A stretch of DNA of 7,268 nucleotides from an uncultured Actinomycetes bacterium (lineage in GTDB: Bacteria > Actinomycetota > Actinomycetes > S36-B12). Numbering within the stretch: position 1 is the first letter of the stretch; each line of letters opens with the position of its first letter. The stretch lies in the NCBI GenBank assembly GCA_903918595.1, contig CAIXFB010000393.1, forward strand, positions 1 through 7,268, written 5' to 3'. Below the pieces are notes generated by a model. The model did no database searches. It was not told where the DNA came from and was given only the letters and a program-made list of their open reading frames with translations. The position numbers and the translations under genes are program-made. Shown here piece after piece: positions 1 to 5,437 of the stretch.

Positions 1-48
1 CCTACGAATTAGGTGAGATCGCCCGTATCGGGGGCCTTGGTGGGCCAT
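1..48. other. Short flank downstream of dciA, no gene supported
   Basis: These bases follow the dciA stop codon in its direction of transcription. They are GC-rich and contain only short, 4-bp self-complementary segments (for example CCCG and CGGG around ATA), too weak to call a terminator. In many actinobacteria gyrB lies beyond dciA, but nothing here resembles the gyrB N-terminus. An ATG on the minus strand at 48-46 opens a short reading frame with no recognisable sequence. Confidence 0.4.
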
Positions 49-543
49 TTACGCGTAAGTGTCACGCGGGCCTCGACCTTTCACCCGACGAGGTCCTTTC
101 ACCCAGGACGGGGCAGTAGGGCCGTTGATCGTGATTTTGGTGATAACACCCTTGCCAAGTGCCTTATCCAGGGTTTGGTGGACCTGTGGCAGGAGTAGGC
201 GCACTTGGGTGGCCCAGGTCGTGGAATCAGCGATCAAGGTGAGCTCACCCTCGTTGAAGCCTTGTGGAGTCACATGCTCGGCAAGGTCTGCGCCCACAAT
301 CTCAGACCATCTGGAGAGCACGTCCGCAGTAGCGGTTTGGGTGCTCCACCCTTGGTCGGCAATAAGTGAATTGAGGGCGCTGCCCAGGAGTTGTGGATCT
401 CGGTATTCGCCCATGCGGCGTGGGGCTCTTGGTAGGCGACTCGAGCCTGCCTTGCTTGAACTGGCCCCGGTCGCCCGTCGAAGAGCGCGTGCTGCAACAT
501 CGTCACTGGCCTGGGTGGAATCTGGTTGGGTTGGTTCGGTCAT
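49..543 (-). CDS. dciA: DciA-family (DUF721) replicative helicase loader/helper
   Basis: A 164-residue protein of the DUF721/DciA family, the ancestral bacterial factor that helps place or activate the DnaB helicase at the origin. The first 45 residues or so are polar and basic and probably disordered. The conserved DUF721 fold spans about 50-141 (RDPQLLGSALNSLI, then the WSEIVGADLAEHVTPQGF stretch, then LTLIADSTTWATQVRLLLPQ). It ends with the tail GPTAPSWVKG...GRGPRDTY, which I know from actinobacterial members next to recF. The start is ATG at 543-541, which overlaps the recF stop in an ATGA (4 nt), so translation is probably coupled to recF. The stop is TAA at 51-49. The family role in helicase loading is established; function in this organism is inferred from family and position. 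Confidence 0.9.
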   Translation of the reverse strand: MTEPTQPDSTQASDDVAARALRRATGASSSKAGSSRLPRAPRRMGEYRDPQLLGSALNSLIADQGWSTQTATADVLSRWSEIVGADLAEHVTPQGFNEGELTLIADSTTWATQVRLLLPQVHQTLDKALGKGVITKITINGPTAPSWVKGPRRVKGRGPRDTYA

Positions 544-1676
544 CGTTCAGCCGCGCCTCTACGCACCGTAAACGTGGTCGCAGTGAGGTGCACGGGTACA
601 TCTTCCTGCACTGCAGCCGTAATGAAAACTTGAGTTGACGGGGCAATGAGCTCGATCAAGCGCTCGCGACGGGCCACGTCTAACTCTGCGAACACGTCGT
701 CAAGAATCACGATGGGATCAATGCCGTCTTCACGGAGAACTTCGGCTGAACCTAAACGCAGTGCCAGCGCAACGGACCACGCCTCTCCATGGGAGGCAAA
801 ACCCTTCACCGGTAGACCACCCAATGTAAGCAAAAAATCGTCGCGGTGCGGGCCTACTAAGGTCAAGCCACGCACTAATTCTTCTCTGCGTCGCTCGAGC
901 AACGCTGAGGCAAGAATCGACCGCCAGGCATCGATGTCAGGACCTGGGTCGGGTAACTCTCCCAGTGCTTTTGCTGTGTAGGTCAGGGTGAGATCAGTGG
1001 GGCTCACAGCGGCCCCTGCACCAGCAACATCTCGGTAGGCATGCACCACCGGACTGCGCATGTCCATCAACGTGGAGATGCGAGACGCCGTGAGTTCGGC
1101 ACCCAAAGCACTGAGTTGCTCGTCCCACACCTGAAGTGTGTCAGCGATTGCAGCATCGCCACGGGCACTGAATGCGGACTTCAGTAATGCGTTTCTTTGT
1201 TTGAGTACACGTTCATAATCGGCAATGACCCCTGCCATACGCGGGGTTCGTTGCACAAGTAAACGATCAATGAATTGACGACGCTCTGCCGGGTCACCCT
1301 TAACGATCGCTAGATCTTCTGGTGCAAACACCACAGTGCGCACAACGCCGAGTGCATCTCGTGCTTTCACAGCGGTAGCTCGGTTGATCCGCACTTTGTT
1401 CGCCTTGCCTGGATTGATCTGCATCTCCAGGGTTACGGTGCGATCACCTTCACCGATTCGTGCGGCGATCACTGCACTTTCTGTGCCGAAACGAACGAGT
1501 GGAAGATCGGCAGCAACCCGATGACTCGACAGGGTGGAGAGGTAGCCAATTGCTTCAACGATGTTTGTTTTCCCTTGACCATTGGGCCCAACCAAGAGAT
1601 TTACGCCTTGCTCAAATTCAAGACTGAGTGTTTCGTAAGAACGAAAGTCAGTCAGGGTAAGAGCTTGAATCCACAC
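540..1676 (-). CDS. recF: DNA replication and repair protein RecF
   Basis: A 378-residue SMC/ABC-type ATPase that, with RecO and RecR, loads RecA on single-stranded gaps at stalled forks. The length is normal for the family. The Walker A motif GPNGQGKT is at residues 30-37. FAPEDL is near 117-122 and LVGPHRDDF near 273-281. The ABC signature region ASHGEAW is at 294-300, Walker B IVILDD at 322-327, and the D-loop ELD at 331-333. The start is GTG (1676-1674), giving the usual N-terminus with DFRSY at 10-14; it lies only 3 nt after the dnaN stop. No good Shine-Dalgarno is seen before it, so translation probably depends on ribosomes finishing dnaN. All ATPase motifs are intact. There is no gnd gene between dnaN and recF, unlike in Streptomyces. 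Confidence 0.96.
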   Translation of the reverse strand: MWIQALTLTDFRSYETLSLEFEQGVNLLVGPNGQGKTNIVEAIGYLSTLSSHRVAADLPLVRFGTESAVIAARIGEGDRTVTLEMQINPGKANKVRINRATAVKARDALGVVRTVVFAPEDLAIVKGDPAERRQFIDRLLVQRTPRMAGVIADYERVLKQRNALLKSAFSARGDAAIADTLQVWDEQLSALGAELTASRISTLMDMRSPVVHAYRDVAGAGAAVSPTDLTLTYTAKALGELPDPGPDIDAWRSILASALLERRREELVRGLTLVGPHRDDFLLTLGGLPVKGFASHGEAWSVALALRLGSAEVLREDGIDPIVILDDVFAELDVARRERLIELIAPSTQVFITAAVQEDVPVHLTATTFTVRRGAAER

Positions 1677-1679
1677 TCG

Positions 1680-2804
1680 TCAGCCTGTCAGGCGCACCGG
1701 CATCAGCAGGTATCGGTACGCATCGGATGATGCTGCACTGACATCACTAACGCCCGTGATAACCGCTGGTCGAGTTGACTGAGTAAATGAGAAGCGAGCA
1801 ACGGGTGAGTTGATTGCGGCCAAGCCATCGATGAGGTAACCGGGGTTAAAAGCGATTTCAATGACATCGCCCTCGGTAACACTTTCGACGACTTCCGATG
1901 CTTGCGCATCATCGCCAGCACCAGCGCGGAGGGAAACTTCCGAACCATCGAACGTTAACCGAACCGGAGTGTTCCTCTCAGCTACCAAGGCAACTCGCTT
2001 GACGGCGTCGATGAGGGCTTGGGTATCTACTGATGCAACGGTTGAACTCTCATTTGGTAGTAGTGAGCGGTACTTGGGAAATTCTCCGTCGAGAAGACGC
2101 GTGGTGCTACGACGACCTTCCCCTTCGAAACCGATAAGTCCTTCTGCGTCTGGGGTCAGGGCGATAGAGACTGAATCTCCACCAGCAAGTGACTTTGCAG
2201 CATCAGACAGTGTTTTCGCTGGCACTAGTGCTGTTGCGGAAATTGATGATGATGTTGGTGTCCAGGAAAATTCACGTACTGCAAGTCGATATCTATCGGT
2301 AGCCGCTAACACGATGGTGGATCCATCAATCTCCATGCGCACACCTGTGAGTGTGGGCAGCGTGTCATCGCGGCCAGCAGCGATCGCTACCTGCGCAACA
2401 GCTGCAGCAAAAACATCAGATGGGACTGAACCGGCAACCCCAGGCATTGCTGGTAATTGCGGGTAATCCTCAACAGGGAGAGTTGGTAATGCAAATGTTG
2501 ATCGGCCGCAGGTGATCGTGACTCGTGTTCCATCTGTCTGCATTACAACTGGTTGTGCCGGAAGTGAACGGGCAATATCTGCTAATAAGCGACCAGAGAC
2601 CAGAACACGACCTGGTTCATCAACATCAGCACTGACATCAACTCGAGCGGAGACTTCGTAATCGAAGCTGCTGAGTTGTAGGGATCCACTTGTCGCATCA
2701 AGTACAACACCTGCAAGAACTGGCAGTGAAGGACGTGTTGGCAGAGTTCGAGCAGCCCATGCCACAGCCTCGGCTAGAACATCTCTTTCGACGCGAAACT
2801 TCAA
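1680..2804 (-). CDS. dnaN: DNA polymerase III beta subunit (sliding clamp)
   Basis: The ring-shaped processivity clamp that tethers DNA polymerase III and many repair proteins to DNA. With the start chosen here it has 374 residues, the normal length for a three-domain clamp. It begins with KFRVERDVLAEAVAWAAR, has SSFDYEVSARV near 45-55, TDRYRL at 169-174, RLLDGEFPKYRSLLP in the second/third-domain region, and the typical C-terminus YRYLLMPVRL, which forms part of the protein-binding pocket. I chose the TTG at 2804-2802 because a strong Shine-Dalgarno GGAGGA (2814-2809) precedes it and because Streptomyces clamps start at the same point (MKIRVERD). The frame stays open upstream to a GTG at 2855, but that has no ribosome site. 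The gene lies directly beside oriC, in the same orientation as dnaA, and leads the dnaN-recF-dciA unit. Confidence 0.96.
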   Translation of the reverse strand: MKFRVERDVLAEAVAWAARTLPTRPSLPVLAGVVLDATSGSLQLSSFDYEVSARVDVSADVDEPGRVLVSGRLLADIARSLPAQPVVMQTDGTRVTITCGRSTFALPTLPVEDYPQLPAMPGVAGSVPSDVFAAAVAQVAIAAGRDDTLPTLTGVRMEIDGSTIVLAATDRYRLAVREFSWTPTSSSISATALVPAKTLSDAAKSLAGGDSVSIALTPDAEGLIGFEGEGRRSTTRLLDGEFPKYRSLLPNESSTVASVDTQALIDAVKRVALVAERNTPVRLTFDGSEVSLRAGAGDDAQASEVVESVTEGDVIEIAFNPGYLIDGLAAINSPVARFSFTQSTRPAVITGVSDVSAASSDAYRYLLMPVRLTG

Positions 2805-2808
2805 CCTG

Positions 2809-2814
2809 TCCTCC
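2809..2814 (-). promoter_or_regulatory. Ribosome binding site deciding the dnaN TTG start
   Basis: GGAGGA on the minus strand, 4 nt before the TTG at 2804. It is the strongest Shine-Dalgarno in the window and the main reason to reject the longer GTG start at 2855. A rare start codon paired with a very strong site is a common arrangement for fixing clamp levels, though that last point is inference. Confidence 0.8.
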
Positions 2815-2891
2815 AACAACGAATGAAGGGTAAGTGTGGCAGGAGAGAAGTCCACAGCGGTAGTGGGTAGTTACTGCTTGTTATTCATGGC

Positions 2892-2918
2892 TATAGATAT
2901 AGGTAGTAGTCGTAGTAG
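2892..2918 (+). other. Putative DnaA-trio array and unwinding element
   Basis: Reading the plus strand, in-phase triplets TAG (2904), TAG (2907), TCG (2910), TAG (2913) and TAG (2916) are followed by GTGC and then the tandem DnaA boxes at 2923-2940. Toward dnaN the register continues into TATAGATATAGG and the AT-rich stretch 2881-2903. Read 3' to 5' from the box, this is GAT-GAT-GCT-GAT-GAT. That is the DnaA-trio pattern on which DnaA assembles on single strands in Bacillus subtilis. The order box, short GC-containing spacer, trios, AT-rich DNA, and the location on the dnaN side, both agree. Function is inferred from the pattern. Confidence 0.75.
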
Positions 2919-2922
2919 GTGC

Positions 2923-2940
2923 TGTGGAAACTGTGGATAA
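2923..2940 (-). promoter_or_regulatory. Tandem DnaA boxes beside the trio array
   Basis: TGTGGAAAC (2923-2931, 7 of 9) is directly followed by TGTGGATAA (2932-2940, perfect minus-strand TTATCCACA). The boxes are head-to-tail with a 9-bp repeat and no gap. The pair sits 4 nt from the last trinucleotide, the position expected for the anchoring boxes that guide DnaA onto the unwinding strand. Confidence 0.85.
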
Positions 2941-2985
2941 GGGTTGTTTCGCCCGAGTAATGCAACTTTCGCACTGGGGGTGAGT

Positions 2986-3026
2986 TGTGGACGTAATTGT
3001 GGGTGGCCGCCCGAACATGTGGGAAG
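2986..3026 (-). promoter_or_regulatory. Weak DnaA-box-like sites, left half of oriC
   Basis: Three degenerate TGTGG sites in the same orientation: TGTGGACGT (2986), TGTGGGTGG (2998) and TGTGGGAAG (3018). Each matches 6 of 9 positions, so none is convincing alone. Shared orientation and clustering within oriC make low-affinity DnaA sites plausible. Confidence 0.4.
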
Positions 3027-3044
3027 AGCACACCTCAGCAATGT

Positions 3045-3074
3045 ATTTCCACAAATAATGACAACTTCTCCACA
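3045..3074 (+). promoter_or_regulatory. Two DnaA boxes 21 bp apart
   Basis: ATTTCCACA (3045-3053, 7 of 9) and TTCTCCACA (3066-3074, 8 of 9) have the same orientation and start 21 bp apart, about two helical turns, which would put bound DnaA on the same face of the DNA. They face the left-half boxes. Confidence 0.6.
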
Positions 3075-3108
3075 CTTGACGTTGAGATGCGCTGATACCA
3101 AGGGGAAC

Positions 3109-3128
3109 TTATCCACAAGCTGTCCACG
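3109..3128 (+). promoter_or_regulatory. Perfect DnaA box with adjacent weak site
   Basis: TTATCCACA at 3109-3117 is a perfect consensus box. CTGTCCACG at 3120-3128 follows in the same orientation with a 2-nt gap and matches 6 of 9. A strong box next to a weak one is a common arrangement for cooperative DnaA loading. Confidence 0.85.
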
Positions 3129-3157
3129 TATGGGGAAAGGGTTTGGCGAATCAGTCA

Positions 3158-3192
3158 CTATTTGTCAATTTTGATGCGATATGTCCATTTTT
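3158..3192. other. Second AT-rich tract in oriC
   Basis: 25 of 35 bases are A or T by my count, with T-runs on the plus strand. It lies between the perfect box at 3109 and the box array starting at 3199. No clear TAG-type triplet phasing is visible, so it is a weaker candidate for unwinding than 2881-2910; it could instead be a flexible spacer or a protein-binding site. Confidence 0.45.
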
Positions 3193-3198
3193 GGCAAG

Positions 3199-3243
3199 TT
3201 ACCCACACCTTTATACACAACCCTTGTACACATCTGTGGAAAG
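3199..3243. promoter_or_regulatory. Compact array of four DnaA-box-like sites
   Basis: TTACCCACA (3199, 8 of 9), TTATACACA (3211, 8 of 9) and TTGTACACA (3224, 7 of 9) lie on the plus strand with start spacings of 12 and 13 bp. TGTGGAAAG (3235, 7 of 9) follows on the minus strand. The last two face each other as TACACA-TC-TGTGGA. All are off-consensus, so they may be low-affinity or ATP-DnaA-specific sites; that is inference. Confidence 0.6.
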
Positions 3244-3272
3244 AGTGGGGACAGGTGTGATGGGTGTTACAA

Positions 3273-3288
3273 GTGAGGAACACCTCAC
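3273..3288 (-). terminator. Candidate hairpin terminator after dnaA
   Basis: A perfect 6-bp inverted repeat, GTGAGG and CCTCAC around a 4-nt loop, begins 5 nt after the dnaA stop on the minus strand. It has only a short, broken T-rich tail (TTGTAA), so it may be a weak terminator or a transcript-end stabiliser. Partial read-through to dnaN remains possible. Confidence 0.45.
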
Positions 3289-3293
3289 AGTTC

Positions 3294-4715
3294 TCACATC
3301 ACTCGAGGTTGTGACTTAATTCGGCTCGTGAGGTCGGTCACCTGGTTGAACAAGCTGCGTCGTTCTGCCATCAAGTGGCGAATCTTCCGGTCGGCGTGCA
3401 TCACCGTTGTGTGATCCCGGCCACCAAAAGTCTGACCAATTTTGGGTAGGGACAGATCAGTGAGTTCACGGCATAGGTACATAGCGATCTGGCGTGCGGT
3501 TACCAAGACTCTGGAACGACTAGCCCCACACAGATCATCAACTGTCACCCCGAAGTATTGAGCTGTGGCGCCCATGATCTGCGCGGCAGTGATCTCTGGC
3601 CCAGCTTCTGAGGGCAAGAGATCCTTCAACACGATCTCAGTGATGGTGAGATCTACCGGCTGACGATTCAACGAGGCAAATGCCGTCACTCGGATGAGTG
3701 CGCCTTCAAGCTCGCGAATGTTGCTTGAGATCTTCGAGGCAATGTATTCAAGAACTTCTGGCGGAGCCACCAGCCGCTCTTGGACACTCTTCTTTCGCAG
3801 AATAGCAATTCGGGTTTCGAGATCGGGAGGTTGAACGTCGGTAATGAGACCCCATTCAAAGCGTGACCTCATCCGATCTTCGAAATCCTGAAGCTGTTTT
3901 GGTGGCAGATCCGATGTGATGACGATCTGCTTGTTTGCATTGTGAAGAGTGTTGAAAGTGTGAAAAAACTCTTCCTGGGTCTGGACTTTTCCACTCAGGA
4001 ACTGAATATCATCAACGAGAAGAACGTCAACATCTCGGTACCGCCTTTGGAATACCCCGGCCTTATCGTCACGGATGCTGTTGATGAACTCATTGGTGAA
4101 TTCCTCTGAACTCACATAACGCACATGAGTTCCCTTGTACAAAGTCTTTGTGTAATGCCCGATGGCATGCAGCAAATGCGTTTTCCCCAACCCAGAACCA
4201 CCGTAAATAAAGAGTGGGTTATAGGCGCGTGCCGGTTGCTCAGCAACAGCCACTGCGGCGGCGTGGGCAAATCTATTACTGGACCCGATCACGAAGGTGT
4301 CGAAGACGTATTTGTTGTTCAGTCGGGCATCTTCGACCCGGGTGGATGGTGAGCCAGTGCCAGGGCGGAAAGGCTCGTCTGGAATGGGCGGGAAATCATC
4401 TGCGTAGGTGGCATCAGCTGCCTCATCGGTGGCTGTTTCATCGAGGTCGGTGCTGATGGAGGGATCTACTGTGACAGCGAGACGCATTTCTCTGCCCAGA
4501 ATGTCTGACAGGGCAGCGACAACAGCTGGCCGCAACCGTGTTTCGAGTACGTCTTTTGTGAATTCGTTTGGGGCCGCGATGAGAGCGGTGTCTTCGACGA
4601 GCCCAAGTGGCCGCGTGAGGCTGACAAACGCCCGCTGCTGGGGGTTGAGAGAACCATCGGAAAGCCGGCTCAAGGTCTGATTCCATACCTCTGTAAGGTC
4701 AGTTTCGTCAGCCAC
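3294..4715 (-). CDS. dnaA: Chromosomal replication initiator protein DnaA
   Basis: A 473-residue AAA+ ATPase that binds DnaA boxes, opens oriC and starts helicase loading. Domain I is about 1-85 and the acidic, low-complexity linker (domain II) about 86-130. The AAA+ core has Walker A GGSGLGKT at 172-179, Walker B LLVDD at 232-236, sensor 1 IVITSD at 264-269, the RSRFEWGL box with the arginine finger region at 283-290, and sensor 2 NIRELEGAL at 332-340. Domain IV carries SRVLVTARQIAMYLCREL (401-418) and the DNA-binding signature GGRDHTTVMHADRKI (431-445). I chose GTG at 4715-4713: it gives the usual MAD... actinobacterial start and has GAGAGG 8 nt upstream. The open frame continues upstream to a GTG at 4766, but that part runs through DnaA boxes and is better read as leader. 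Confidence 0.97.
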   Translation of the reverse strand: MADETDLTEVWNQTLSRLSDGSLNPQQRAFVSLTRPLGLVEDTALIAAPNEFTKDVLETRLRPAVVAALSDILGREMRLAVTVDPSISTDLDETATDEAADATYADDFPPIPDEPFRPGTGSPSTRVEDARLNNKYVFDTFVIGSSNRFAHAAAVAVAEQPARAYNPLFIYGGSGLGKTHLLHAIGHYTKTLYKGTHVRYVSSEEFTNEFINSIRDDKAGVFQRRYRDVDVLLVDDIQFLSGKVQTQEEFFHTFNTLHNANKQIVITSDLPPKQLQDFEDRMRSRFEWGLITDVQPPDLETRIAILRKKSVQERLVAPPEVLEYIASKISSNIRELEGALIRVTAFASLNRQPVDLTITEIVLKDLLPSEAGPEITAAQIMGATAQYFGVTVDDLCGASRSRVLVTARQIAMYLCRELTDLSLPKIGQTFGGRDHTTVMHADRKIRHLMAERRSLFNQVTDLTSRIKSQPRVM

Positions 4716-4746
4716 GCATTCCACCTCTCTTCGTATTTTCCGCAAC

Positions 4747-4778
4747 TCATCCACATGGTTATCCACAGATGTGGACTA
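4747..4778. promoter_or_regulatory. DnaA-box cluster in the dnaA leader
   Basis: TCATCCACA (4747-4755, 8 of 9, plus), TTATCCACA (4759-4767, perfect, plus) and TGTGGACTA (4770-4778, 7 of 9, minus). The last two form a perfect inverted repeat TCCACA-GA-TGTGGA (4762-4775). They lie between the predicted dnaA promoter and its start codon. This is where DnaA binding would repress its own transcription, as known for dnaA autoregulation in several bacteria. Confidence 0.85.
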
Positions 4779-4787
4779 GCGGCCAGA

Positions 4788-4816
4788 ACCATATCTCGTC
4801 GGACCTTCCCAGACAA
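4788..4816 (-). promoter_or_regulatory. Predicted dnaA promoter
   Basis: On the minus strand, TTGTCT (4816-4811) and TATGGT (4793-4788) are separated by 17 bp. Each matches 4 of 6 bases of the housekeeping-sigma consensus. Transcription would begin near 4781, giving a leader of about 65 nt that contains the DnaA-box cluster. Confidence 0.55.
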
Positions 4817-4841
4817 GCCATTTGTGGGAGCTTGACTAGCT

Positions 4842-4850
4842 TGTGGATAA
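4842..4850 (-). promoter_or_regulatory. Perfect DnaA box between dnaA and rpmH
   Basis: TGTGGATAA, a perfect minus-strand box, about 30 bp upstream of the predicted -35 of rpmH and 26 bp upstream of the -35 of dnaA. It could act in dnaA control, in rpmH control, or as an accessory origin site. Confidence 0.85.
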
Positions 4851-4878
4851 GCGTCAGGTAGCGATGAACGGACCCGGT

Positions 4879-4908
4879 TTGACCCAAGTGCAGTGTTGGC
4901 CGTAATCT
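4879..4908 (+). promoter_or_regulatory. Predicted rpmH promoter
   Basis: TTGACC (4879-4884, 5 of 6 to the -35 consensus) and TAATCT (4903-4908, with the key first, second and last bases of a -10) are separated by 18 bp. Transcription would start near 4915, about 30 nt before the rpmH ATG. A TTGACT at 4832 could serve a second, upstream promoter, but no -10 at good spacing is visible. Confidence 0.65.
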
Positions 4909-4944
4909 CAGCAGGCTCATCCCCACCAACGCAGGAGTCCGGCC

Positions 4945-5079
4945 ATGAAGCGCACTTTCCAGCCCAATACCCGTCGTCGGGCCAAGACCCACGGCTTCCG
5001 GGCTCGCATGCGTACCCGTGCTGGGCGCAGCATCCTGGCCGCTCGTCGGTCAAAGGGCCGCGAGCGCCTCTCCGCCTGA
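4945..5079 (+). CDS. rpmH: 50S ribosomal protein L34
   Basis: A 44-residue, very basic protein of the large ribosomal subunit, full length for the family. The sequence MKRTFQPNTRRRAKTHGFR, then RMRTRAGRSILAARRSKGR is the L34 hallmark. The start is ATG at 4945 with AGGAG at 4933-4937, 7 nt upstream; the stop is TGA at 5077. It is the first gene of the rightward unit and is followed by rnpA after 10 nt, the almost universal bacterial pairing. Confidence 0.98.
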   Translation: MKRTFQPNTRRRAKTHGFRARMRTRAGRSILAARRSKGRERLSA

Positions 5080-5089
5080 CGGAGTTCGC

Positions 5090-5437
5090 ATGTTGCCCGC
5101 GTCGAACCGGATGCGGTCGGCACCTCAGTTTCGTGAAACCACCCGCCGTGGGGTTCGAATTACTGCCGGCGCGGTGGTTTTACACGTTCTAGCCACAACT
5201 GGTGATGGTCCGCCTCGAATGGGACTCACGATTGGCAAGTCCGTCGGTAACTCAGTTGCACGCCACCGGACCGCTCGGCGGATCAGGGCAGCGTTTGCTT
5301 CTCGACTAGCCGAGATTCCCGAAGGTTCACAGTGGGTGGTCCGTGCGTTGCCAGGAGCTGCTGAGAGTCGGTCGCTGCAAGGCGATGTTGTGGAAGGCAT
5401 TGCCCGGGCGCTCGTCAAACTGGAAAGTCGCGGATGA
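5090..5437 (+). CDS. rnpA: Ribonuclease P protein component
   Basis: A 115-residue basic protein that assists the RNase P RNA in cutting 5' leaders from pre-tRNAs. It begins MLPASNRMRSAPQF, the usual opening of the family. The RNA-binding motif GKSVGNSVARHRTARRIR lies at 49-66 and WVVRALPGA near 82-90. The canonical RNR core reads RHR here, which I recall also from mycobacterial proteins. The start is ATG at 5090 with GGAG at 5081-5084; the longer open frame upstream runs through rpmH and is not used. The stop overlaps the yidD start in ATGA. Confidence 0.95.
   Translation: MLPASNRMRSAPQFRETTRRGVRITAGAVVLHVLATTGDGPPRMGLTIGKSVGNSVARHRTARRIRAAFASRLAEIPEGSQWVVRALPGAAESRSLQGDVVEGIARALVKLESRG

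Larger units (their letters stand above)
2805..3293. other. oriC: Chromosomal replication origin (oriC), dnaN-dnaA intergenic region
   Basis: This 489-bp interval between dnaN and dnaA has no supportable gene. It contains two perfect DnaA boxes (2932-2940 minus, 3109-3117 plus), three 8-of-9 matches (3066-3074, 3199-3207, 3211-3219) and several 7-of-9 matches. Two AT-rich tracts (about 2881-2910 and 3158-3192, each about 70% A+T by my count) are candidate unwinding sites. Box orientation is not random: from 2923 to 3026 all sites read TGTGG (minus), and from 3045 to 3232 all read CCACA (plus). The dnaA-dnaN gap is the usual place for oriC in actinobacteria and Firmicutes. Origin activity itself is inferred. 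Confidence 0.93.

Noticed and set aside
1..48. Hairpin terminator after dciA
   Set aside because: Only 4-bp stems and no T-run follow the dciA stop.
389..398. DnaA-box-like TGTGGATCT inside dciA
   Set aside because: A 7-of-9 match alone within coding sequence is expected by chance.
59..571. Long plus-strand frame opposite dciA (170 codons)
   Set aside because: It mirrors dciA, whose DUF721 sequence is clear on the other strand; composition is arginine/serine-rich as expected of a shadow frame.
1861..2466. Plus-strand frame of 201 codons opposite dnaN
   Set aside because: It is serine/threonine/alanine-rich low-complexity sequence antisense to an intact clamp gene, with no family resemblance.
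2827..2854. Possible dnaN promoter (TGGACT, 16 bp, TACCCT on the minus strand)
   Set aside because: Both hexamers are weak and the spacing is short; the region is plausible for a promoter, but this assignment is not strong enough to annotate.
3001..3013. Near-palindrome GGGTGGCCGCCC in oriC
   Set aside because: Short and imperfect; no second copy or tail to suggest a terminator or an operator.
2871..3158. Open frames of 64-95 codons on both strands inside oriC
   Set aside because: They have no recognisable protein sequence, overlap one another, lack ribosome sites and run through DnaA boxes; they are chance frames.
3191..3219. Plus-strand promoter-like pair TTGGCA and TATACA within oriC
   Set aside because: Spacing is only 15 bp, the -10-like bases belong to a DnaA-box-like site, and transcription would run antisense into dnaA with no gene to serve.
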